NCBI GenBank assembly: GCA_016584305.1
Contig: JACEEZ010000170.1
Coordinates: 62,001-126,000 of the forward strand
DNA: 64,000 nucleotides
From: Chionoecetes opilio
Taxonomy: Eukaryota; Arthropoda; Malacostraca; Decapoda; Majidae
Direction of reading: 5' to 3'
Each line of letters opens with the position of its first letter. The stretch's first letter is position 1. Made by a program: the position numbers and the translations under genes. Under the pieces are notes generated by a model, which was not told the origin of the DNA, did not search any database, and saw only the letters and a program-made list of their open reading frames with translations. Shown here piece by piece: positions 32,301-38,148 of this stretch.

Positions 32301-33349
32301 CGTCGACTCATTGCACTTCCAGGCTTTCTATCTGATTGATACACAATAATAACAGGAAAATATGACTGCCTAGGTATAGATAACTTCTAAACATTCGTTA
32401 TTGACTATATAATATCATAGAGTAGTATTTACCTCGCCTCCTCAACTATAACCTCCTTGGTTATTTGGTTATATACAGTGTTTTACAGAATCAGGCTTCT
32501 ATACAATATACATATAGAAGAAAATCGTTCTTAATATTATACTTTTGTGTTTTAAGTGCAGTGGAATAAGCCCATATTTTGTTTTCCAGTAGACCAACTT
32601 ATTATCAAAAAAGTGAGTTAAAACTGCCAGCGACCCCTGGCATTTTGGGTTCCAGTTCTCTCGAATTGGCTCACCCCTCAGACCCTCCACCTACTTGATC
32701 TAATTTGGGAATAGTCTCATATATATATCTTTAAGAGTGGCATGTCTACATTCAGTCTAGTAGTTTCAGTGGAAGAGAAAATACACTAGTTCATCTTATG
32801 CCAAGTTATATCATTACACCTTCCTGCAGGCATAGAGACTGAAGCAACATTTACTTATGAGGTTCATAGAATGTGTTTCTCTCCTAGTTACAGCTTCCTC
32901 TTTCCCTCCCGCAGGCCCGCTGGATCAAAAGACTCATTGACAAAGACCCAGCAAGTCGTCCAACAGCTCAAGAGTTATTAGATTCAAACCTGTTTCCTGA
33001 GCCAAAGCCACCGCCCTCCCCCACCACCGCCATCACCACCATTGAGGAGACTGGTGCCTGGGGCCTCGGCCATCACACGACGGAGGCCGTGGCCGTTACG
33101 CAATCTGAATTCAAGAGTGTTAACGTGGTAGAGATAAATCAGATAAAAACTGAAACATGTGTCGATACCTTTAAAACCGAAAAATCTGTGAATAATTACA
33201 TCCTTCACATTGAAAAGCATTTATCAAAGGATGAGCAAATTGCATTATTACAAGAGGAAAATAATGCATTAAAGAGAACGGTGAAAGCACTGGAGAAAGA
33301 CTTGGCAGACTGTAAGATTATAAATGCCTCAAGAGCAGCTGAAAAGTGA
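1962..33349 (+). CDS. EIF2AK1: eIF2-alpha kinase of the HRI type, 3' part of a spliced gene (eight exons)
   Basis: The product phosphorylates the alpha subunit of translation factor eIF2 and so damps protein synthesis under stress (family knowledge). Eight exons with AG/GT borders join in matching phases. They show a glycine loop GYGGFG, a VAIK-type [16 protein letters not shown], a Ser/Gln-rich kinase insert, [41 protein letters not shown] and a final heptad-like coiled coil. The long insert in the N-lobe side, the HRD-K-P-x-N-I-F-F form and the C-terminal coiled coil point to HRI rather than PERK or GCN2. PERK is the main alternative, but it would carry a luminal domain and lacks this coiled-coil end. 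The N-terminal heme-binding region and start codon are before the window. The exon at 17457 contains a one-base frame break. Introns hold nested transposons. Confidence 0.87.
2333..2500 (+). CDS. EIF2AK1: HRI-like kinase exon B (glycine loop and catalytic lysine)
   Basis: The acceptor is TTACTGCAG and the donor GTGAGT. The exon encodes [18 protein letters not shown], then [25 protein letters not shown] is the ATP-binding glycine loop and the Lys of YAIK is the ATP-contacting lysine. The acidic run just before the loop (EFEEEEEL) resembles the EFEEI stretch of HRI proteins. It ends in phase 2 (AA), completed by C of the next exon. Confidence 0.88.
2573..2886. repeat. Dispersed repeat with (ACAG)n near its end
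   Basis: Two copies of a 30-base stretch starting GCGCATACCTCCG (2588 and 2658) flank a short (TA)n. The rest ends in AAACAGACAGACAGACAG and a small hairpin-like end (ACTTCGTTGGCGGAGGT). The layout resembles an RTE-type LINE 3' end or a SINE built on it; the family is not established. Confidence 0.4.
2887..3551. other. Kinase intron, no feature seen
   Basis: Mixed-composition intronic DNA with no recognisable element before the 36-base tandem array. Confidence 0.35.
3552..3872. repeat. Tandem array, about 36-bp unit, about nine copies
   Basis: The unit contains TTTATTGTAGACACTCATG followed by TACAGTGGTGCACAGAG. Copies are nearly identical except for small indels and an A/T to G change (CACTGATG) in alternating units. 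A simple intronic minisatellite. Confidence 0.95.
4091..4172. repeat. (TA)n microsatellite
   Basis: Uninterrupted TA dinucleotides ending exactly at the border of the next inverted-repeat element, whose target site is TA. Confidence 0.95.
4173..4608. mobile_element. Tigger-like MITE, family CAGAAGAACCTCG, with nested LINE tail
   Basis: The termini CAGAAGAACCTCGTTTAACC and the complement GATAAACGAGGTTCTCCTG are inverted and flanked by TA (4171-4172, 4609-4610). Subterminal CAAAACAACGGCA occurs near each end. The interior is replaced by a jockey-like LINE 3' end. Confidence 0.8.
4258..4505 (+). mobile_element. 3' end of a jockey-like LINE inserted in the MITE
   Basis: The stretch from CACTGATAAACTCTGGAACT to the poly-A at 4480-4504 matches 28385-28620 almost base for base, including GGGACTGGCAACTA. 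Insertion with a poly-A 3' end shows retrotransposition into the MITE. Confidence 0.8.
4680..5004 (-). mobile_element. tRNA-derived SINE (family 1)
   Basis: The minus strand starts with GAGGCGGTAGCAGAGTGGTT, a tRNA-like A box, followed by a partial B-box region (ACCCGAGTGAGACCC; bases of the B box are missing here but present at 47110). The body ends with CTACACGCGTTATAGG and an A-rich tail. Copies: 12335 (headless) and 46855. Confidence 0.75.
5673..5850 (+). pseudogene. Tigger/pogo transposase N-terminal fragment
   Basis: The frame reads [20 protein letters not shown], then [20 protein letters not shown] and [12 protein letters not shown]. This is the CENP-B-type helix-turn-helix start of pogo/Tigger transposases, which binds the terminal repeats. 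It stops at the exon-like end FTGK; no catalytic domain follows. An inverted partial copy lies at 5180-5350. Confidence 0.7.
6046..6602. mobile_element. Inverted-repeat element, family CCGTATTTTATGGC
   Basis: The left end CCGTATTTTATGGCTTATAA is inverted at the right end (TTATAAGCCGTAAAATACAG), with TA flanks. The interior holds a direct duplication of about 150 bp (6128-6275 and 6278-6420), each unit beginning CTGCCACCAAGACTGGCGGG. Confidence 0.75.
6603..6656. repeat. (TA)n microsatellite
   Basis: TA dinucleotides directly at the right end of the previous element. Confidence 0.9.
6713..7515. mobile_element. Foldback element with about 305-bp arms
   Basis: Left arm 6713-7018 and right arm 7200-7515 are near-perfect reverse complements (for example TAGTTCAGCG at 6727 against CGCTGAACTA at 7489, and GGAGACAAAAATCAGCGAG at 7200 against the left-arm end). 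The 180-bp loop contains no convincing gene. Internal small palindrome GCTATCACTTAAAAGTGATA lies at the left tip. Confidence 0.85.
7559..8287. mobile_element. Tigger-like element, family CAGGGA(A/G)GTCCC, with internal palindrome
   Basis: The left end CAGGGAAGTCCCGTTATACG is inverted at the right (TCGGGACTTCCCTG), with TA flanks. The centre is a second inverted repeat about 170 bp per arm, centred near 7935 (arms include CAGTCAGTTACCTACCAA and its complement). A non-autonomous relative of 13600, 18709 and 29306. Confidence 0.88.
8288..8450. repeat. (TA)n and (GATATA)n microsatellite
   Basis: Long TA run followed by GATATA repeats, starting at the right TA of the preceding element. Confidence 0.92.
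8460..9585. repeat. Intron with old dispersed repeat pieces
   Basis: Contains TTTTTAGTGCCCAATACCG (8594) and a similar piece at 9440 with ATGATGATGTAAG; both recur at 41590-41760. A probable inverted-repeat end TTTAGTCCGTTATATAAAGG ends near 9340. Borders cannot be fixed. Confidence 0.4.
9590..9790. repeat. Repeat with TTCGTACAC motifs
   Basis: Several spaced copies of GTTTCGTACAC. The same motif set occurs at 53313-53560 and inverted at 57690-57735, so it marks ends of a dispersed element whose other border is not resolved here. Confidence 0.45.
10062..10383. mobile_element. hAT-type MITE, ends GGTTCCCAACCT
   Basis: The left end AATGGTTCCCAACCTTTTTC and right end CCCCCAGGTTGGGAAGAG are imperfect inverts, and TTTCCCCCTT repeats inside both ends. 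The CAGTGGTTCCCAACC type of terminus is typical of hAT non-autonomous elements. It ends just before kinase exon C. No target duplication found. Confidence 0.55.
10430..10588 (+). CDS. EIF2AK1: HRI-like kinase exon C (alpha-C helix, strands beta 4-5)
   Basis: The acceptor is CCCTCCTGCAG and the donor GTGAGT. The exon encodes [20 protein letters not shown] followed by [11 protein letters not shown]. The Glu of QEVRAL is the expected alpha-C glutamate that pairs with the catalytic lysine. HPxxVxYYTAW is characteristic of eIF2-alpha kinases. The exon ends in phase 2 at the start of the kinase insert. It lies directly upstream of a LINE tail and downstream of a hAT-type repeat. Confidence 0.88.
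10597..10745 (-). mobile_element. CR1-like LINE 3' tail
   Basis: Begins AAGAACATAAGAAAATAAGG directly after the donor site of exon C and carries the shared CTACATCCACCTTTCATCCC block in reverse orientation to 185-375. Confidence 0.7.
11120..11470 (+). mobile_element. LINE 3' end with terminal hairpin
   Basis: A decayed frame reads [18 protein letters not shown] and later [16 protein letters not shown], the usual C-terminal end of CR1/Jockey-like reverse-transcriptase ORFs. The hairpin at 11414 follows. Confidence 0.6.
11414..11447. repeat. 14-bp hairpin
   Basis: CTACCACCCCTACC, loop ATGCAA, then the exact complement. It lies in the LINE 3' untranslated part and is probably an element-internal stem. 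Confidence 0.85.
11690..12030 (-). mobile_element. LINE fragment, C-terminal part of reverse-transcriptase ORF
   Basis: The minus-strand frame (12028-11705) contains [13 protein letters not shown] and PPGRPRKTW, the conserved tail of many arthropod non-LTR ORF2 proteins. It is 5' truncated. Confidence 0.75.
12335..12540 (-). mobile_element. tRNA-derived SINE (family 1), tRNA head missing
   Basis: Matches the bodies at 4690-4900 and 46860-47070 (TGGTAGGCCCTGGAGG, GCGCCTGTAGGCAGTGA) but lacks the tRNA-like part. A T-rich run at 12293-12320 is the complement of its A-rich tail. Confidence 0.75.
12541..13305 (-). pseudogene. Unrecognised decayed minus-strand ORF
   Basis: The longest frame (13305-12829, 158 codons) starts [20 protein letters not shown] and has Lys/Arg-rich ([10 protein letters not shown]) then Thr/Ala/Gly-rich parts. 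A second frame, including [18 protein letters not shown], continues downstream after a break. The basic KRK-PGG-K start recalls the N-terminus of ZMYM/hAT-related proteins, but this is weak. An acceptor-like GGGTGTTTCAG lies just upstream. It is intronic and antisense to the kinase gene. Confidence 0.3.
13600..15094. mobile_element. Tigger-like element, family CAGGGA(A/G)GTCCC, 1.5 kb
   Basis: The left end CAGGGAGGTCCTGAAGATAC and right end ATAACGGGACCTCCCG are inverted, flanked by TA (13598-13599, 15095-15096). The interior is collinear with 29306-30832 over its whole length and has no intact ORF, so both are copies of one long non-autonomous subfamily. It contains a tRNA-Glu-like A box at 14611. 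Confidence 0.85.
15174..15833. mobile_element. Tigger-like MITE, family CAGTAAATGCTCTC
   Basis: The left end CAGTAAATGCTCTCTAATTT and right end TTCGAATTAGAGAGGGTCAC are inverted. TA precedes the left end. Interior includes a G-run (15555) and no gene. Confidence 0.65.
16081..17065 (+). mobile_element. Non-LTR retrotransposon fragment (reverse transcriptase to 3' end)
   Basis: The frame reads [17 protein letters not shown], then [17 protein letters not shown] (catalytic FADD box) and [31 protein letters not shown]. It ends in VGEARR-like sequence and a TGATTGATTGATTG tail at 17048. Several stops and frameshifts. It belongs to the same family as the minus fragment at 20098 and the copy at 27400. 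Confidence 0.85.
17300..17343 (+). CDS. EIF2AK1: HRI-like kinase exon D (short, kinase insert)
   Basis: A 44-base exon between TTACTTTCAG and GTAAGT. It encodes [14 protein letters not shown], a Ser/Asp-rich stretch typical of the insert loop of eIF2-alpha kinases. It takes two bases from the exon before and gives one base (T) to the next, so the frame is kept. The assignment rests on splice sites and phase, because the peptide is low complexity. Confidence 0.7.
17457..17859 (+). CDS. EIF2AK1: HRI-like kinase exon E (insert, hinge, HRD loop) with a frame break
   Basis: The acceptor is CTTCTTGCAG and the donor GTGAGT after HRDIK. The first part reads [19 protein letters not shown] through a Gln/Ser-rich insert to [16 protein letters not shown], the hinge region. 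After about 17775-17800 the frame shifts by one base; the other frame reads [19 protein letters not shown] and then MHRDIK, the catalytic loop. There is no room or signal for an intron at the switch, so one base is lost (or two gained) in this copy or in the assembly. HRD and the following Lys are intact. Confidence 0.85.
18065..18600. repeat. 18-bp minisatellite, about 29 copies
   Basis: The unit is CTCACTCTTACAATCCC with one variable base. The first half is regular (it would read SYNPSH repeats); the second half is degenerate with indels. Intronic, just downstream of kinase exon E. Confidence 0.95.
18709..19560. mobile_element. Tigger-like element, family CAGGGA(A/G)GTCCC, with tandem internal units
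   Basis: The left end CGGAGGTCCGGTTATACGAG is degenerate; the right end TTCGGGACCTCCCTG is intact, with TA flanks. A unit of about 106 bp starting GTCACCCTTAGCAAGGCGTG is repeated at 18985 and 19090 with a partial copy before. These units derive from one arm of the palindrome seen in 7559-8287. Confidence 0.8.
19563..20097 (-). pseudogene. Tigger/pogo transposase relic, family CAGTAGACCCTCG
   Basis: The minus frame (19845-19531) includes [17 protein letters not shown] and [20 protein letters not shown], a CENP-B-type helix-turn-helix. The right end TCCATTATAGCGAGGGTTTA is the inverted terminus also seen at 46146. Internal GTCACACATGGAACGAGAGG recurs at 46646. The left border was not found. 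Confidence 0.65.
20098..20711 (-). mobile_element. Non-LTR retrotransposon fragment (endonuclease end and linker)
   Basis: The minus frame reads [20 protein letters not shown], then [17 protein letters not shown] (D-H of the endonuclease active site), then [20 protein letters not shown]. Same family as 16081-17065. It is cut at its left side at 20098 and adjoins the hAT-like element at 20712. Confidence 0.8.
20712..20719. repeat. Left target-site duplication of the hAT-like element
   Basis: ATGTCCAT, identical to 23518-23525 on the other side of the element. A 6-bp reading (TGTCCA with TTAGGG ends) is also possible. Confidence 0.6.
20950..23190 (+). pseudogene. hAT-like transposase gene, broken
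   Basis: Three collinear frames make one protein of roughly 740 residues. Part 1 (20950-21384) starts [20 protein letters not shown] and is helical and Lys-rich. Part 2 (21389-22114) has a poly-Ser run, then [14 protein letters not shown] and [20 protein letters not shown]. After the TGA at 22112 the same frame continues [20 protein letters not shown]. The Asp of HWDGK, the Asp of SFDTT about 65 residues later, and the (C)RHH that would match the hAT CxxH signature suggest an RNase-H-like core (inference). Part 3 ends after frameshift at about 22935 with [19 protein letters not shown]. Breaks: one-base shift near 21385, TGA at 22112, one-base shift near 22935. Confidence 0.65.
23190..23236. 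repeat. 22-bp perfect hairpin
   Basis: AACCATGATACTCCAGGGGC followed by CC, a TGG loop, then the exact complement. It lies right after the coding part of the hAT-like element. Confidence 0.95.
23518..23525. repeat. Right target-site duplication of the hAT-like element
   Basis: ATGTCCAT, matching 20712-20719. Confidence 0.6.
23526..24832. other. Kinase intron, little recognisable
   Basis: Contains a short inverted pair (GGTGAGGTGTTGGGGTGTTG and GCCCCAACACCTC, 23535-23610) and AT-rich DNA with short palindromic AT stretches near 24360-24450. No coding signal. Confidence 0.4.
24833..24990 (+). pseudogene. Tigger transposase relic
   Basis: A broken frame reads [19 protein letters not shown] then [14 protein letters not shown]. 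This matches the same position in the transposase at 54900-54960 (AKLATRHRPPIMEEMERLL), the linker between the two DNA-binding helix-turn-helix parts. No terminal repeats found. Confidence 0.6.
25430..25630 (+). CDS. EIF2AK1: HRI-like kinase exon F (DLG and APE motifs)
   Basis: The acceptor is CTTCCACAG and the donor GTAAGG; the exon is 67 codons in phase 0. It begins [11 protein letters not shown], completing HRDIKPANIFF, then LGDLGLAR (activation-loop start) and [19 protein letters not shown]. The metal-binding Asp of DLG is present. DFG is replaced by DLG, and the APE motif is APE rather than the SPE common in HRI and PERK. The activation loop is rich in Thr/Ser. Confidence 0.9.
25820..26281 (+). 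mobile_element. Tigger deletion derivative, family CAGGTTGAAG
   Basis: The left end CAGGTTGAAGTTCCCAAACT and its complement at the right, with TA flanks. After 26070 the frame [34 protein letters not shown] keeps the start of a CENP-B-type transposase, then jumps into the 3' end. Shares both ends with 701-1043. Confidence 0.85.
26590..27390 (+). mobile_element. Decayed LINE reverse transcriptase
   Basis: Pieces such as [14 protein letters not shown] (RT block with K-A-Y-D-like motif), a GVR-type block near 26800 and [12 protein letters not shown] and VDFNTIYR-like pieces near 27200-27310 appear in changing frames. Old, heavily mutated. Confidence 0.5.
27400..27728 (+). mobile_element. Non-LTR retrotransposon fragment, left half
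   Basis: Nearly identical to 16464-16780 ([26 protein letters not shown]). It is interrupted at CCTATTACCTG and resumes at 28623. Confidence 0.85.
27729..28622 (+). mobile_element. Jockey-like LINE 3' part nested in the previous LINE
   Basis: The frame reads [20 protein letters not shown], then NILGLSFT, stop, [19 protein letters not shown] and [18 protein letters not shown], typical jockey/BS-type ORF2 C-terminal regions. The 3' end is poly-A-like at 28600-28622. The host LINE resumes immediately (TTGTCCGTCAG). 5' truncated. Confidence 0.85.
28623..28875 (+). mobile_element. Non-LTR retrotransposon fragment, right half
   Basis: Matches 16780-17030 (GAGACAAT-CGCGTGG, GTGGCGTCGTAGGGTGGGCG). 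It lacks the TGAT tail. Confidence 0.8.
28876..29303. other. Kinase intron, no feature seen
   Basis: Mixed sequence without recognised repeats or coding signal. Confidence 0.35.
29306..30832. mobile_element. Tigger-like element, family CAGGGA(A/G)GTCCC, 1.5 kb
   Basis: The left end CAGGGAGGTCCCGAAGATAC and right end ATAACGGGACCTCCCTG are inverted, with TA flanks (29304-29305, 30833-30834). Collinear with 13600-15094. The better preserved of the two. No intact transposase. Confidence 0.9.
31081..31221 (+). CDS. EIF2AK1: HRI-like kinase exon G (alpha-F region)
   Basis: The acceptor is CCCTTCCACAG and the donor GTAAGT; 47 codons in phase 0. [17 protein letters not shown] is the alpha-F helix, with the conserved Asp that anchors the catalytic loop; it continues through [18 protein letters not shown]. 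In eIF2-alpha kinases this stretch is S-D-M/I-Y-S-L-G followed by an ME-R segment, as here (CERN). Confidence 0.9.
31297..31625 (-). mobile_element. CR1-like LINE 3' end, longest copy
   Basis: The minus strand reads [20 protein letters not shown], then [15 protein letters not shown] and GRLDKFMDG, the C-terminus of a CR1/Jockey-type ORF2. It ends in the shared tail with TTCTTATGTTC. Lies 75 bases after kinase exon G. Confidence 0.85.
31790..32650. mobile_element. Inverted-repeat element, ends TGCCAG(T/G)GGTCGCTGGCAG
   Basis: The left end TGCCAGTGGTCGCTGGCAGT and right end ACTGCCAGCGACCCCTGGCA are inverted. Most of the body (31826-32609) recurs inverted at 62475-63230. No gene. It includes a G-rich tandem stretch. 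Confidence 0.65.
32190..32278. repeat. G-rich tandem units
   Basis: Three units of G-run plus AGATTGTGG, with runs of 11 to 14 G. The related copy at 62820 has only one unit, so the array expanded here. Confidence 0.9.
32915..33349 (+). CDS. EIF2AK1: HRI-like kinase exon H (kinase C-terminus, coiled coil, stop)
   Basis: The acceptor is CTCCCGCAG and the stop codon is TGA at 33347-33349. [20 protein letters not shown] closes the kinase domain; the Arg of SRPTA is the conserved alpha-H/alpha-I arginine. A Pro-rich linker ([10 protein letters not shown]) follows. The last third is a heptad-patterned helix, including [20 protein letters not shown], consistent with the C-terminal coiled coil used for HRI dimerisation. 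No polyadenylation signal can be assigned with confidence. Confidence 0.9.
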   Translation, partial: ARWIKRLIDKDPASRPTAQELLDSNLFPEPKPPPSPTTAITTIEETGAWGLGHHTTEAVAVTQSEFKSVNVVEINQIKTETCVDTFKTEKSVNNYILHIEKHLSKDEQIALLQEENNALKRTVKALEKDLADCKIINASRAAEK

Positions 33350-34019
33350 AGGTTTTAGTGGTGGTTTAGCGTAGTCTTTGTCATACAGACAAGCGATGCT
33401 ATGCAATATCACATTCCTAGGAACTGTATGGAATGGATTCTCAGATCTCTTTAAGAACACTTCTTCCTAAGTATGAAACATACTTTTTACCACTTCAAAA
33501 CAAACAGTTTTATGAGAGACATCATGCATGCAAAAATATATTTTATATCGTAATCACTCCACAAGCTATGCCTGTTCCAGTGGCCTTCATGGTATGGCAG
33601 GTGACTGCATGCTTGCCTGTGACAGGCTTTTTGTCCACTCAAATACCATGTATCATGATGGATGAGGCATTATAGTCATGAGATGACCCCTCGTACTTCC
33701 ACTTATACACTATGCTCTTTGCCTTTGACTCTTTCTATCCTAGAGTTCCTTCACTTGGCTCAAGCTCTTGTTCAAGAAATCAAAGACTTGTTATTCCATC
33801 CATACGTTGCAAGACCAGATGTTCGTGCTGGGTGGCGAGACATGTTTGGCACAGCCGGCTGTGTTCTGGTGCCCTCTTTTCTGGAACATACCAGCCTGAC
33901 TATTATCCTTCCTTCAAATTCCTTTTTAATCATTGGCAGTCTTTCTGGTCTGGCCTTTCCAACAAAAACCTTCACACGATTAAACCTTCGCCATCTTCCT
34001 GGTTACACTCACTACACCA
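33350..34019. other. Downstream of the kinase stop codon
   Basis: Presumably the start of the 3' untranslated region. A piece at 33905-33975 (TCATTGGCAGTCTTTCTGG) recurs inverted at 38650-38710, so part is repeat-derived. No AATAAA close to the stop codon. Confidence 0.35.
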
Positions 34020-34320
34020 CGGAGGCAACTCCGTGGTGTAGTGGCTAGCGCGCCTCGCTACGAATCTGCGGGCCCTGGTTCGAATCCGGGCATGGGCAGT
34101 CGCGGCCAGCCCAATCAGCTGTTCATCCTTCTTTTCGGGGATGGTCGATAAATGGGTACCTGGGGAAAGTAACTGGCAACCCGGATGTCACACGAGCCCT
34201 GTGTCCCGGGGTAACGGGTTTCTACCCACCACAGGTTCAAAGGCTAATGCCACAGAGATGAGCACCGAGGCCACGCGCAGCATAGCATATGCCCCCATCT
34301 TTACTTTATCTTGCTGGTTT
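34020..34320 (+). mobile_element. tRNA-derived SINE (family 2)
   Basis: The head CCGTGGTGTAGTGGCTAGCG is an A box and CCTGGTTCGAATCCGGGC a perfect B box, so it could be read by RNA polymerase III. The body (GGTACCTGGGGAAAGTAACT) recurs at 46190-46480 (minus) and 61095-61190 (minus, partial). Not a tRNA gene: it lacks a matching acceptor stem and is multicopy. Confidence 0.85.
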
Positions 34321-34501
34321 GATCCGTGCTACAAGAACAGACGATGACAGACTTGCCCTGCGTGTTTGTGCATCGCCCTCACTTGCCCTGCGTACTTCCA
34401 TCACGTGTCAGGCTCTCCTCTAACTCCCTCTCAGTCCTGCATCATTTCTTATTCTGTTCATCACGTCCCTTTGTGCTGTCCCCACTTTGTTTTTACAGTT
34501 G

Positions 34502-34966
34502 GTCTATAACAGGGGACCCCAAACTTTCCGGCTCATTGACCGCTTCAGGGAATCCCTACTTGATTATATCGACCCCCTAAGCATGTAATACAATTACAGT
34601 AATATTGAAAAAAGTTAATAAGTACAGTACTACTACTATTTTCTTAAAAAAGACCTCCATCCTTGTGGAACTGTGTGGTTTGTGGTGAAAAGGCAAGTTA
34701 TATATTTCAGAAATAGTCCACTGGCTCCACCCCGCCAATGGCTGTTTGACCACCATACCACTACTATTACCAGCAGTAGTAAAAATACAATAATAACAAA
34801 GGTGCAGTAATGTTGGCTAGCAACGTCAATGTTTGACCAACCTCCAGTCCATTTTGCGGTATTCATCTACTTATTTTTGACCACCTAGGCATTTGTCAAC
34901 CCCCTGGAAGGTCTCATCGACCCCTGGGGGTGGATAATGACCACTTAGGGAATCTCTGGTCTATCA
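34502..34966. mobile_element. hAT-type MITE with 8-bp target duplication
   Basis: Element 34510-34958 starts CAGGGGACCCCAAACTTTCC and ends CTTAGGGAATCTCTG. Flanks are GTCTATAA and GTCTATCA (seven of eight the same). No coding capacity. Confidence 0.75.
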
Positions 34967-36724
34967 TAATACATCTGCTCCTCGTTTATGAGGACTGCAA
35001 TGTCTGATCAAAACACCAAGATAGATGGTATGCTTTGGAGTGGATGTTATTGTTACTGCAGAAAAAAAGGTTGCAAAGTCTTGTGTCATACTGGTGGTTT
35101 TATCATATCTCGGCCGTTATATATTGATTGTAATATAATGATGCTTGTATTTTTTTCTCTTTCCTGTTGCAAGTGATAGTACGATGGAGTATTTGTGAAA
35201 TGTCCACGGCGTGGGCTTTAGCCCAACATGTATGTCTCACAATTAAGTAATATGAACTCATGGCCCCTTAACCAGTGCCTGCTATCCCAGATACACTTCA
35301 TTGCACTATTGTAGAAAGCTCTACTTTCTACCAGCTAAACTATTTCTGCACATCAAGGAAGTCATAAACTTCACCGCTAGTTTTTTGACAGACCAGCCAG
35401 GCCATCGCTACAACATGACGTGAGGCTGTGGGGGCACAAGGGGACTACCTCAAACTGAAGTGAAAAATTCTACCCAAAGGAGTGTCACTCGTGCTGGTGT
35501 GTGTGTGTGTGGGCAGTGGTGAGGCAGCGCCCCTGGCGGGACAGTCACAGAGCCAGCCACCCATGCAAGACACTGCATTACCTGTCACACAAAGTTTATT
35601 ACCTGTGTTCCGTGCGTGTGAATGCCCTAAGTGGGAGAGGAGGCAAAGACAGTCATGTAAGAAATGTGAAATGTAGTGATACTAGTTATTATCTCCTTAT
35701 TAACCTTTGCATAAGTTAAACTTTGGAAACCAACCTTTGAAAGAAAGAAAACTTTACAAAGATTTTACCTAAATAGTGGAAAATGTTATGGAAAAATTAC
35801 TCGCCCCCTGTAAAGGACAGTGACAATGAACTGAAAAGTTAGTTCACAGTCGGGAAAAAGGAGCCTGTGAAACTGGTTTTAAACCTTTATGACCTTCCTT
35901 CCATAGGCTGCCAGACACAGCTGGACACTGTACAGTCATTATTGTAGTGCTTTGAACATAGTGTACATAACTGATGACTGTGTAAGAGGTGAAATGGACA
36001 GTCCAATACTACCGTTATCCGACACCGACGTTTTGTGGAAGTTGTTACTCGGCCACCCAAGGCAGTGCGTGCCCTGCTATCACTGAGTTTGTTATATAGC
36101 CATATATATATATATACGTATATAAAGTGTACAGCTGCCCAACACTATCTTTACCATGTACATACATAGAATTATTTAATATTAATTTCACTGGCAGCCA
36201 TTACTTTGAGAAGTGATGTTGTCAGGGTTTTTTTCTCATTATAAATTGGGTTATTGATGCCGAAAGCTCCAGGAGTACACAATTGTTGCCAAAATTTTAC
36301 TTAATGAGCTTGAATTAATCATTTTTAAACCCTTAAAGGCTCAGCCCAGGAAAGCATGGTGAGTCAGTGTTCTGTACCAATAACAATACCAAAAAGTATA
36401 GTGCTTTACACACATGCATGTTGATTTGTTTGTAAGTAAAGTACGTAGCATTCTGGTCGTGTGTTTGTGATGTCCTTCCTTATGATCGCTTTGAAGAACA
36501 ATTATAATGACATTACTTTATCTACATTGAGCTGTTAAACCAAAGTAGAAAAATGATGACTGATACTTCCAACCAAGGGCTGCAGAGGGACACAGCAACA
36601 CTTCCTCACCAGCATTGTGGAGGCAGCAAGGACCAAGGTACCAAACACCTCGGCAGCGCGGCGGCAAAGCCCCGTGCATTATAACAGCAGGTGCACAAAA
36701 TGCCTCTTCTCTCGTATGTATAAA
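34967..36724. other. Intergenic DNA, no gene seen
   Basis: Mixed unique-looking sequence with short CA/TG and TA runs. No spliced or open frame could be supported. Confidence 0.35.
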
Positions 36725-36870
36725 GCCCCGTACACACTACCACTCACCACCGTCGGCGCTTCCCGTCGATCGAGTGTTCGTCACTCAAAAGTGGCAGTGT
36801 GGACAGGATGCCGACGAGCAAAATGTAAGTGCAAGTCGGCAAGCGGTGACGGTGGTGAGTAGTACGGGGC
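36725..36870. mobile_element. Short inverted-repeat element (146 bp)
   Basis: GCCCCGTAC...ACTCACCACCGTC at the left is mirrored by GACGGTGGTGAGTAGTACGG at the right, with an 8-base indel between arms. Size and form fit a MITE. Confidence 0.6.
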
Positions 36871-37469
36871 ATAAGTGTTGCCCAATCTAATGAAGTAAAA
36901 CTTTTACTAAATAAATCAAGTTTATTACAAATTAGAAACCTGCAACAAATAGTGCTAAATAAATGAACTTAACAGAAATACATGAATTCTAACATTCCAG
37001 GAGATTCCTCCCTAAAGGCCCAACACCCTCTGCAGATTCAACATCCTCCTCCCTTTAACTACGCCTATTACTCCTCTACTTATATTCACCCGGAAACCAA
37101 AGACAAAATACAAAATATCAATTATGAATTGAATTTCACAGGAGCCTTCCTTCACCACAAGCCAGTGTGAGTAGGTAACATCAGGGCAAATATCAACAAT
37201 TGTCACATTTGGAGCATCTGCACCACCACTACATTCACTGTTGTAACAGGTTGACTTTCACCGCCTAGATCTGTTTGAACACTTTCCTTTGATGTAATCT
37301 GATGTAATCTAATCTTGGGTCAGGTCATGTAATTTTTAAATAGGTCTACAGATAACACCCTTAGCAGTTTTCACATTTAACCTCTTACTACATACATTGT
37401 CTCTACCAGGAAATATGCTGACAAACAACTCAGTCAGCCATGACATTCTTGGAACATGTCTTCTTAAAT

Positions 37470-38148
37470 GGACCACTGCACTAAGCGCCTAGGCTTATGT
37501 GCAGGAGGGATATGTAAATGGCCATGAATCTTGATCAGATTGGTGATTTACGAACTAGAAGGTTCTAGCCACCATAACTTTATATTATTCCAGCCCAAAC
37601 AAGCTACATTAGAGTGTTGCTATGTTGACTATCAGGTTTTCACTAATAATACATAAGTTTAATAATAGTTTAAGTGTTTTCATATAGTACTCACGTCTCA
37701 CGGCCTTGTTAGGAAGGATATTATACAAAATATTGTGTACAAATGTATGTAATTGTCCTTGGCTTTCACCGTGGTTTTTAAGAAACAGAACTCGTTGCCA
37801 TCATTGGACTAATTCATCGTCTTTAGGCATGCATCAAGGTAATATCTCTATACTCAATTTTTTTTTCATATTTACTTAAAAATCACCTGATAAACAAGAG
37901 TTAAACATACATTTTTACACTTTATTTTGAATAATATACCTTCCTAACAAGGCCGAGAGTCTATCAAAACTCTTAGTTTTGTTAGTGAAAACTTCAGCAG
38001 ATATTCAACATAGCACCACTCAGATTTAGCTTGTTTGGGAGAATAACATAAATTATTGGTCGCTAGAACCCTCGGGTCCGCAAATCACCAATCTGATCGA
38101 GATAAATGGGCATTTTCAACGAGACCTAAACGTTTAGTGCAGTGGTCC
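37470..38148. mobile_element. Foldback element with long arms (680 bp)
   Basis: The left end GGACCACTGCACTAAGCGCC and right end CGTTTAGTGCAGTGGTCC are inverted, and the pairing continues inward (GATCAGATTGGTGATTT, GTTTTCACTAA, GGCCTTGTTAGGAAGG), so nearly the whole element is an imperfect palindrome. Confidence 0.75.

Noticed and set aside
34020..34110. Possible tRNA gene with A and B boxes
   Set aside because: The same head plus body occurs again at 46480-46190 and 61190-61095, and no acceptor stem pairs with the start. It is a SINE head.
36909..36914. AATAAA as the kinase polyadenylation signal
   Set aside because: It is about 3.5 kb after the stop codon with repeats in between, so there is no way to link it to the gene from sequence alone.
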